Shown here in pieces: positions 7,894 through 15,200 of a stretch of 20,454 bases of DNA. The stretch is taken from contig CAYSJM010000060.1 in NCBI GenBank assembly GCA_964431385.1, positions 1 through 20,454 on the forward strand, read 5' to 3'. How positions within the stretch are numbered: the first letter of the stretch is position 1; the number at the start of each line of letters is the position of its first letter. The stretch comes from UTCHB3 sp964431385 (GTDB taxonomy: Bacteria > Bacteroidota > Ignavibacteria > Ignavibacteriales > Ignavibacteriaceae). The position numbers and the translations under genes are program-made. The notes below the pieces were generated by a model. The model was not told the origin of the DNA. It saw only the letters and a program-made list of their open reading frames with translations, and did not search any database.

Positions 7894-8510
7894 CTCCAAC
7901 TCCAAAAAAGTAGTGTCCCAATTATATGAACCAGGGCGAGTACCGTAAATATCATATTTAACGGCATGTGAACCTTTCGCCAATTCTGCATCTTATTAAC
8001 TAATAGCGATTGAAACAGGAGGTCTTTCTCAATCTCCTCCTTGGAGATATTTTGTTCTTTTTTCTCTGCAATTTTTCCCTTTAAGTCTTGTTTCACTTCA
8101 TTTAAAAGGAATTTACCTGTTAGTCCGCTTGCAACCACAACGACCATCGAAAACAGTGCCAGCCACGGAATTATCGCATTAAAATGTATTCCACCGTGTA
8201 CAATAATTACAACGGCACCCAACCAGCCAAGAAATTCATGGAACGACAAAAGTTTTTTTGGGGCACCTGCCTTTATAATCTTCCTTTTACGAAGTGAATA
8301 AACAAACGATGAAATAATCAGAAGTGTACCTGCAATTCCAAAATATCTTCCAACTTCCACGAGGTTTGCGAGGTGTAAAATGTAGTCTATAAGGATGGAA
8401 ATGGCGATCAGACCGATAAATAGTAAGACAGAGGGGAAAATTCGTTTCACAATAGTTCTAAATTGTTTCAAAATCAAAATGAAAATAAGTATTTCCCATG
8501 AATTACACAA
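7890..8510 (-). CDS. Probable dihaem b-type membrane protein, partner of decahaem cytochrome
   Basis: About five membrane helices: roughly 26-48, 53-72, 90-110, 114-134 and 182-204 in the 206-residue reading. Helix 3 has His91 and His105, and the last helix region has His181 and His195; each pair is 14 residues apart, the spacing used for two stacked b haems in cytochrome b and ferric-reductase-like bundles. A charged cytoplasmic-type loop lies at 137-165. It is translationally coupled to the decahaem gene (ATGA overlap), so the two probably form a quinol-oxidising membrane module feeding periplasmic haems; this function is inference. The start is uncertain. The frame opens at a TTG (8510), with other possible starts at TTG 8471 and GTG 8450, and none has a good ribosome binding site. 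Translation beginning MKQFRTIVKR or MKRIFPSV would look more natural. Confidence 0.78.
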   Translation of the reverse strand: MCNSWEILIFILILKQFRTIVKRIFPSVLLFIGLIAISILIDYILHLANLVEVGRYFGIAGTLLIISSFVYSLRKRKIIKAGAPKKLLSFHEFLGWLGAVVIIVHGGIHFNAIIPWLALFSMVVVVASGLTGKFLLNEVKQDLKGKIAEKKEQNISKEEIEKDLLFQSLLVNKMQNWRKVHMPLNMIFTVLALVHIIGTLLFWSWR

Positions 8511-8532
8511 AATAGTTATACCAATAGTTATA
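8511..8532 (-). promoter_or_regulatory. Direct repeat AATAGTTATA upstream of cytochrome operon
   Basis: AATAGTTATA occurs at 8511-8520 and 8523-8532, a 12-bp period, with a related AATAGTTCTA at 8451-8460. On the coding strand the copies read TATAACTATT, so one could double as a -10 box for the leftward cytochrome operon; a weak TTAAGA lies 18 bases upstream of the distal copy. Candidate promoter/operator only. Confidence 0.35.
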
Positions 8533-8584
8533 TTTATTATTTAGTCTAAATCTTAATAAATGTGTTGTTTTGATATTACACCGT

Positions 8585-8625
8585 TTAAAATAAAAAACGA
8601 ATGGATCAAATTGATGATCCATCCG
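8585..8625 (-). terminator. Intrinsic terminator of the small exported gene
   Basis: Stem ATGGATCA (8601-8608) and TGATCCAT (8615-8622) with loop AATTGA, extended by two more pairs past one mismatch. Read leftward it is followed at once by a T-rich run (complement of 8591-8597). It lies 38 bp after the stop of the gene at 8663-9142 and separates it from the cytochrome operon. Confidence 0.8.
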
Positions 8626-8662
8626 TCAAAGATTTATAAAATCTTAGATCAAGGGATTTTGA

Positions 8663-9142
8663 CTATTGAGCAGGCTGAATGCTGGTTAGAATAGTTGCGA
8701 TATCGTTAGAGTATTTAGTGATGATATCATCTGTTCCCATCGCCCAAACGAGCAATGATATGTTGGCTGCAGGGGTATCCAACACACCAACAAAAAGCTG
8801 TGCACCATCAGCTGTACCGGAGACTGAAATTGCGTTCATCCCGTTAACAACTTCGTTTCTTGCGTCGCCGAGTTTAATATCTTTGAACTGACCGGCTAAA
8901 ATTTCGTCAGCTTCGCCAAGAGCAGCATCAAGGGCATCCACATGAAGAACTTTGAAATAAACGAAGAATCCACCTTCAGCTGGTGATGCAATCATCATCT
9001 TATCCTGGGTTTCATACTGCCAGCCGGCAGGAAGAGTAACGCTGACCTGAGCGTCAGACTGGGTGAATGTTTCCTGAGCAAAATTTGTGTTTGCAAAGAA
9101 GATGAACAATAAAAATGCGGAAAATGTTAATTTCTTTAACAT
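8663..9142 (-). CDS. Small exported protein of unknown function, 159 aa
   Basis: Residues 1-22 are a Sec signal peptide (MLKKL, then a Phe/Leu-rich core, cleavage near NFAQ). The mature protein begins with SVTLPAGWQYE and alternates short strands and helices (FFVYFKVLHV, GMNAISVSGTADG, ISLLVWAMG), ending with a helix DIATILTSIQPAQ. The 'LPxGW' opening is common in small secreted PsbP/DcrB-like folds, but this is only a loose resemblance. There are no cysteines or cofactor motifs. It has its own terminator and faces katG across a 607-bp region with several palindromes, so it may be induced by redox or stress signals; that is inference. Confidence 0.78.
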   Translation of the reverse strand: MLKKLTFSAFLLFIFFANTNFAQETFTQSDAQVSVTLPAGWQYETQDKMMIASPAEGGFFVYFKVLHVDALDAALGEADEILAGQFKDIKLGDARNEVVNGMNAISVSGTADGAQLFVGVLDTPAANISLLVWAMGTDDIITKYSNDIATILTSIQPAQ

Positions 9143-9256
9143 AATGCCTACTTTCTTTGGATGAGATTATTGGATATTGATTAAAAATTGGCGGAAGAAC
9201 CGCACAGAGAAATAAAAACTATTAAATTAAGATTCTAACAGATTTTACAAGGGAGA

Positions 9257-9280
9257 ATAATAATTGTTCCGAATTATTAT
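9257..9280. promoter_or_regulatory. 24-bp perfect AT-rich palindrome (possible operator)
   Basis: Arms ATAATAATT (9257-9265) and AATTATTAT (9272-9280) flank GTTCCG. It lies 115 bp upstream of the leftward exported gene, where a repressor or activator dimer could bind. There is no flanking T-run, so a terminator role is unlikely. Confidence 0.45.
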
Positions 9281-9318
9281 CTTCTATTATTAAAATTCGC
9301 ACCAAATCTAAAAAACGA

Positions 9319-9332
9319 GTGATTTGGATCAC
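9319..9332. promoter_or_regulatory. Crp/Fnr-family-like binding site
   Basis: GTGAT-ttgg-ATCAC is a perfect inverted repeat with the TGAT-N4-ATCA core and spacing of FNR/DNR sites. It lies 177 bp upstream of the exported gene and over 400 bp upstream of katG. The match to the family pattern is direct; the regulator and target are inferred. It overlaps a second inverted repeat, CCAAATC (9302-9308) with GATTTGG (9321-9327). Confidence 0.5.
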
Positions 9333-9749
9333 GAAACCATCTGAAAATTCTACTGATAAACAGCTTGAAGAGAAAAATAAGTTCCCGGATTTATAAGGAA
9401 ATAAGCCCGAGGAGATGCTTATTTAGATTAAAATTTGTTTGTGGTGTAAAGATATGTTAATTATTTATAATAATCAATAGGAATTACAAAATATTTTTTA
9501 AAATTTTGTGAAAAAATTTATTGACGATTTTATTTACAATTTTACCTTTTTTTCAAAATCTATTTAACTCTTCCATTGGAACTAAACCGGTTAAAAAATT
9601 GTAGTTCATTGTAGTAGATAACCAATAAATTAATGCTGTTTTGAAAATAATTTTAAGTTTATTTGAAACCGAAACTCCGGTGTTTCATTTTTTACTGAGT
9701 TCAAAAGTTTATATATTTAAACCGTAAATTATTTCAGAAAGGAATACAT

Positions 9750-11939
9750 ATGAGCGATAATTCACAAAGCGGCGGGAAGTGCCCATTCCCACATTCCACC
9801 GGATTAGGTGGAGGTGGCACCCAGACTAACGATTGGTGGCCTAACCGTTTAAAATTGAACATTTTAAGACAGAACTCCCCCCTTACCAACCCTATGGATG
9901 AAGGCTACGACTACAAAGAAGCTTTAAAAAAATTAGACTTTGAAGAACTTAAAAAAGACCTCACCGCTGTGATGACCGATTCACAAGAATGGTGGCCGGC
10001 AGATTTTGGGCATTACGGTCCATTTTTTGTCCGCATGTCATGGCACGCAGCAGGAACTTACAGAACTTCTGATGGCAGGGGTGGTGCCAGAGGTGGGTAT
10101 CAAAGATTTGCCCCGTTAAACAGTTGGCCTGACAATGTGAACCTCGACAAAGCGAGAAGACTTCTTTGGCCGGTTAAACAGAAATATGGCAACAAAATTT
10201 CATGGGCCGATTTGCTCGTTCTCGCAGGAAATGTAGCACTCGAATCGATGGGTCTAAAAACCTTTGGATTTGGTGCCGGCAGAGTGGATGCATGGGAACC
10301 CGATGGAAGTATCTACTGGGGTCAGGAAACCACATGGCTCTCCGATGAAAAACGCTATTCAGGTAAAAGAGACCTCGAGAATCCTCTCGCCGCAGTTCAG
10401 ATGGGATTGATCTATGTTAACCCCGAAGGTCCGGGAGGAAATCCAGATCCCGCTCTTGCAGCTCACGACATCAGAGAGACATTTGCCCGCATGGCAATGA
10501 ACGATGAAGAGACCGTTGCATTGATAGCCGGTGGCCATACCTTCGGAAAAGCCCATGGAAACGGTGATCCTGCTTTAATGGGTCCTGAACCTGAAGCTGC
10601 AGATATCGAATTACAGGGTCTCGGCTGGCATAACAGTCGCGGAACCGGAAAAGGTGCCGACACAATGGGTGGTGGACCGGAAGTAACCTGGACAACCACA
10701 CCTGCAAAATGGAGCAATGATTTCTTCAAGCACCTCTTTGAATATGATTACGAGCTGACCAAAAGTCCTGCCGGTGCACAGCAATGGGTAGCCAAGAATG
10801 CCGAAGCTACAATTCCTGATGCACACATCGAAGGTAAAAAACATCTGCCAACCATGTTGACCACAGATCTTTCACTTAGATACGATCCCGAATATGAAAA
10901 AATTTCGAGACGATTCTACGAAAATCCTGATCAATTCGCCGATGCTTTTGCCCGTGCATGGTTCAAACTTACACACAGAGATATGGGACCAAGAGCCTGC
11001 TATCTCGGTCCTGAAGTTCCTGCTGAGGACTTGATCTGGCAAGACCCGATCCCCGCAGTCGATTATAAATTAGTTGGTGCCGCTGACATTTCCGCCTTAA
11101 AAGCCAAAATCCTCAGCTCCGGTCTCACAGTTTCCGAACTCGTTACAACTGCCTGGGCTTCCGCTTCAACTTTCCGCGGTTCCGACTTTAGAGGTGGTGC
11201 CAACGGTGCCAGAATCAGACTTGAGCCACAGAAAAACTGGGCTGTGAACAATCCTGTTCAGCTCGCAAAAGTACTTGGTGTTCTTGAAAACATCCAAAAT
11301 GACTTCAATTCTGCACAGAAAGATGGGAAGAAAATCTCGATCGCAGACTTGATTGTTCTCGCCGGATGTGCGGGTGTTGAAAAAGCTGCCAAGGATGCAG
11401 GTCACGATGTTGAAGTGCCGTTCACACCGGGAAGAAATGATGCAACACAAGAACAAACAGATGCTGAGTCATTCTCCGTTCTCGAACCATATGCTGACGG
11501 TTTCCGTAACTACTTAAAAGCTCCGATGGCTGTTCCTTCAGAACATCTTTTAATTGACAAAGCACAGCTTCTTACACTCACCGCACCCGAAATGACCGTT
11601 CTTGTTGGTGGTCTTAGAGCATTACACGCCAATTATGACAATTCAGCCAATGGTGTATTTACCAATCGCCCCGGTGTACTTTCAAACGACTTCTTTGTGA
11701 ATTTGCTCGGTATGGACACAGTATGGACCGCAACAGACGATACAAAAGAAAAATTTGATGGTCGCGACAGCAAAACAGGTAAAGTGAAATGGACCGCTAC
11801 AAGAGTTGATCTTGTTTTCGGCTCAAATTCCGAATTAAGAGCAATTGCAGAAGTGTATGCAAGCTCCGATGGTAACGAAAAATTCGTAAAAGATTTTGTT
11901 GCCGCCTGGAATAAAGTGATGAATCTCGACAGGTTCTAA
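9750..11939 (+). CDS. katG: Catalase-peroxidase KatG
   Basis: 729 aa, the normal length of the two-domain bacterial enzyme. It decomposes hydrogen peroxide by catalase and peroxidase chemistry using one haem b. Visible residues: distal Arg95, Trp98 and His99 (VRMSWHAAGTYR); Tyr222 (GLIYVNPEGPGGNP) and Met248 (ARMAMND), which with Trp98 form the Met-Tyr-Trp adduct required for catalase activity; and proximal haem ligand His263 (GGHTFGKAHG). The C-terminal half repeats the fold without haem residues, as usual (FRGSDFRGGANGARIRLEPQ). There is no signal peptide, so it is cytoplasmic. AGAAAGGA lies just before the ATG. It is a single-gene unit: a long divergent regulatory region upstream, its own terminator 45 bp downstream, and no oxyR/perR/fur next to it. 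Confidence 0.98.
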   Translation: MSDNSQSGGKCPFPHSTGLGGGGTQTNDWWPNRLKLNILRQNSPLTNPMDEGYDYKEALKKLDFEELKKDLTAVMTDSQEWWPADFGHYGPFFVRMSWHAAGTYRTSDGRGGARGGYQRFAPLNSWPDNVNLDKARRLLWPVKQKYGNKISWADLLVLAGNVALESMGLKTFGFGAGRVDAWEPDGSIYWGQETTWLSDEKRYSGKRDLENPLAAVQMGLIYVNPEGPGGNPDPALAAHDIRETFARMAMNDEETVALIAGGHTFGKAHGNGDPALMGPEPEAADIELQGLGWHNSRGTGKGADTMGGGPEVTWTTTPAKWSNDFFKHLFEYDYELTKSPAGAQQWVAKNAEATIPDAHIEGKKHLPTMLTTDLSLRYDPEYEKISRRFYENPDQFADAFARAWFKLTHRDMGPRACYLGPEVPAEDLIWQDPIPAVDYKLVGAADISALKAKILSSGLTVSELVTTAWASASTFRGSDFRGGANGARIRLEPQKNWAVNNPVQLAKVLGVLENIQNDFNSAQKDGKKISIADLIVLAGCAGVEKAAKDAGHDVEVPFTPGRNDATQEQTDAESFSVLEPYADGFRNYLKAPMAVPSEHLLIDKAQLLTLTAPEMTVLVGGLRALHANYDNSANGVFTNRPGVLSNDFFVNLLGMDTVWTATDDTKEKFDGRDSKTGKVKWTATRVDLVFGSNSELRAIAEVYASSDGNEKFVKDFVAAWNKVMNLDRF

Positions 11940-11984
11940 ACCGCTCGAACCACCATTCTATTTATCATTATTTGATAAATCTTT

Positions 11985-12022
11985 AGAGGTTGCCCAATGC
12001 GATATTTGGGCGGCCTCTTTTT
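11985..12022 (+). terminator. katG terminator, copy 1 of a duplicated element
   Basis: Stem AGAGGT-TGCCCAA (11985-11997) pairs with TTGGGC-GGCCTCT and is followed by TTTT. The same element, with one substitution (C for T in the stem, both able to pair with G), recurs at 17837-17874, including the loop. Confidence 0.88.
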
Positions 12023-12199
12023 GTTTAGTCTCATCCAACCCGATTATTTTCACTTTGTAACCTCTGTTTGTATAAAATTGAGAATGGGGGAAAATATTGC
12101 CCTTTTACTGTCTCATTTTGATACCATTCAATTCCACTAACCTTACCCCAAATTACAAAAAACCTTCTGTTTTAAGCCAAAATCAAAAGATATTTTCCA

Positions 12200-12215
12200 T
12201 GGCACGATAGTTGCA
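12200..12215 (+). promoter_or_regulatory. Sigma-54 (RpoN) -24/-12 promoter
   Basis: TGGCACGATAGTTGCA matches the sigma-54 consensus TGGCACG-N4-TTGCW at every defined position, with GG at 12201-12202 and GC at 12213-12214 separated by the required 10 bases. The predicted start of transcription is near 12226, giving a leader of about 50 nt to the ATG at 12279. Transcription would need RpoN and an AAA+ activator encoded elsewhere. Confidence 0.8.
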
Positions 12216-12278
12216 GTTACCCTTCAAATAATTATAGCATTCAAAACCCATTTTTTTAATATTTGGAGCAACTAAAAG

Positions 12279-15200
12279 ATGAACCTTACAACTTTCATCT
12301 CAAATCTGAAGAGACATTTTGCCACATCAGCAACTTTCTTCAGCATTTTTACTCTGATTCTTATCCCGGTGATTCTCTCGGGGACTGCCCGTGCACAATC
12401 GTCAAACGCTGTGCCGGTACAGTTCTTTTATATCCCCATTCCGGAGGATCAATTGTTTCAGGTTCTCACAACCGTGCAAGCCGGTCAGGGAACACCTGTA
12501 AGCAATCCGATGCAAACCTACATCTCCGTCGCTGCTCTCGCAAGCAACACTGTGATATATTACGATCAGTGGGAGAACGGGTTTGAACCCGATATTGCAA
12601 ATCCCCTAAATCTCTACAGCAACAGCAATCCGGGTGGAACACAAATCTGGGGCGACGGCAATCCGGCAAACGGAGCGCCTCCCGGAATTCCTTCCGATAT
12701 AATAAACGCCGGAACCGTAATAGTTCTCAGCAATCCTGTCAACTCGAACAACCGTCTCGCAATCGATTTTGATGGTGGTGATAAAATTGCCGCTTCAAAA
12801 ACCATCGCAGTCACCCGCACGGGTTGGGGAACAGGTCCAAACACCCTGCTCGCAGCCGCAAATGAAACATTCGACACTGACAACTGGGGAACAAATTTTG
12901 TATCACCCGTTGGTGAAAACATGCCTGTTTCGTTCGACAACAGAATTTTTGACTACACCGGTTTCTCCATAATGGCAGGTGCCGGTGGCGCATCTGTTCA
13001 GATAGATGCTGATGCAAACGGTTCCTTCGAGTTAAACTTCACTCTTACAGAGGGTCAGGCTTATCTCGTTAATGGTGGCGTAAATGTTGGTGCAAAAATC
13101 ATCTCTTCTAAGCCGGTACAGGTTGATCTTCTAACCGGCGACAGAGGTGAAGAGTATGAAACCAGGTTTTTTGGCATCACACCAACCAACCTGCTCTCAG
13201 ACAAATATTTTACTCCCGTTTCAACACCTTCTTCAGCACAAGGAACAAACGGAACCAACACAGCAGTGTTTCTTTACAATCAAAATTCAAGTGCAATAAC
13301 TGTTAACTACACCACCAGAACAGGGTCAGGTGGTAACACCCTTACTACCACTCCGATCACCATTGCTGCCGGCGCATATGCAAAACAGTTAATTCCTGAT
13401 GGATATGGAGCGAGTTTTGCTTCAACTGGCGGTCAGAAATACCATGCACTTTCAGCTACCGATGTAAACAATACCAGCACTTCAAACGGTGGAAACAGAA
13501 CCTGGGATTGGGGTTACACCCTCTCCGGTGAAGGTTCACTTACTCCACAGGTACTCGTTGGTCTTGGTATCGGCAGAGACCCCACTTCCAACACTAATCT
13601 TAATGAGAACGGCAACCCTGTTTGGGTAACCCCAATCGGAAACGGCAACACACCTGTTGATGTATATGCTGACTTTGATGCAGACCCTGCAACAGGACCG
13701 TTAACTGATCCCAACGGAAACAAATACGATGTAAAGTTTTCGTTAAGAGAGCTCGACCGTGCTAAAATTTATGACGCAAACGACAGAAACCAAACAGGTA
13801 TGCTCGTTTACACCTTAAGCCCTTCAGTAAAACTCTCTGCTGCCTGGGGGCAAGATCCTCTCGTGGCAAGTGCCGGTGCACCCGGACTTGATGTTGGTAC
13901 AGGTCTTCCTCCCGTTCCCCTCTTTGATGGTGGAAAAAACGGTACACTCTACCAGGATAATGATGGTGACGGTTTCATCAGCCCTGGTGACATTCTTGAG
14001 TATAAAATTGTTGTTAATAACATTTCAAGAGCACCCGTTCCTGATATTACTGTAATTGATAATCTTCCTTCGGAGCTAATTTATGTTCCGAATACAACTT
14101 ATTTTAAAAATCATGCGGGTGTATCATCACAGATTTCTGATGGTGGTGGTTCCACCGCTTTTCCGCTTGATGGGGCCGGATATCTTGTTAATCCTTCATC
14201 TGCACTTCCTGTGGGAAAATCGTATGAAGTTACATTCAGAGCCACAATCAAGAGCTTTGAAGATCTCCCTTCCGGCACTGTTAGTGTAATTAACACGGGA
14301 ACAATCAACGCAATTGGTGAATCGGTTGAGTTCACAACCGTCACTCCACTTTTTGGAAGAATTGGCGATAAAGTCTGGGAAGACCTCGACAGAAACGGTC
14401 TTCAGAATTCCGGTGAACCCGGCATAGAAGGCATTGTTGTTAATCTTCTGAATGCAAACGGTGATGTGGTTGCCACAAAAACTACCGATGCAAACGGCAA
14501 TTTTATCTTTTACGGTGTTTTAGCCGGTGATTATAAAGTTCAGTTTGACAACCCGACAGAATATAAATTTACTACCAAAAATGCTGACGGACAAGGAATT
14601 GCAGGTGCTTCCAACTCCGACGCCAACACAACAACAGGAATAACAGACCTCTTCACCCTCGCCGGTGGCCAGATCAATTACAATGTTGATGGTGGTATGG
14701 TTCGCGACGGTTCAATAGGTGACAAAGTTTGGGAAGACCTCGATGGCGACGGTATCCAGGATGCGGGTGAACCCGGTCTCGCCGGTGTAACTGTTAAATT
14801 GTACAACAGTTCAAATTCACTCATCGGAACAACCACGACAAATTCAAATGGCAATTACTCGTTTAATGATATACCTGCCGGTAACTACTATATCGAATTC
14901 ACCCTCCCTTCAGGCTATGTTTTCTCGCCTAAGGATCAGGGTGGTAACGATGCAACTGACAGTGATCCAAATCCTTCCAACGGACAGACCGCAACATTCA
15001 CCCTTAACAACGGAACAAGCGACCTTACCCGCGATGCAGGCATGATTCCTTTTGTTCCCGGCTCCATCGGAGACAAGGTTTGGAAAGATAACGACAAAGA
15101 TGGCGTCCAGGATCCCGGTGAACCCGGTCTCGCAGGTGTAACAGTAAAACTTTACGACTGCCAGGGTGTGCTGAAGGCTACTACAACCACAGGCTCAAAC

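Larger units (their letters stand above)
9143..9749. other. 607-bp divergent intergenic region between small exported gene and katG
   Basis: No reading frame with coding character is visible. The region is very AT-rich and holds a 24-bp palindrome (9257-9280), a Crp/Fnr-like palindrome (9319-9332) and an AT-only palindrome, ATTATT-tat-AATAAT (9460-9474). A small GAAAC/GTTTC stem lies at 9665-9686, followed by T's. It must contain promoters for both flanking genes; I cannot place them with confidence. Confidence 0.6.
11940..12278 (+). other. Intergenic region katG to giant surface protein
   Basis: 339 bp without a credible gene. In order it holds a small hairpin TTTATCA/TGATAAA (11961-11979), the katG terminator (11985-12022), about 175 bp without recognised signals, a sigma-54-type promoter (12200-12215) and a roughly 50-bp leader with GGAG at 12264. 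Confidence 0.7.

Noticed and set aside
7894..7983. 30-residue N-terminal extension of the decahaem cytochrome
   Set aside because: It lies within the upstream membrane-protein gene and would bury the hydrophobic anchor; the ATG at 7893 with ATGA overlap and GGAG fits better.
9460..9474. PerR/Fur box upstream of katG
   Set aside because: The 15-base palindrome ATTATT-tat-AATAAT is AT-only and does not follow the PerR or Fur consensus base by base; it may be chance in this very AT-rich region.
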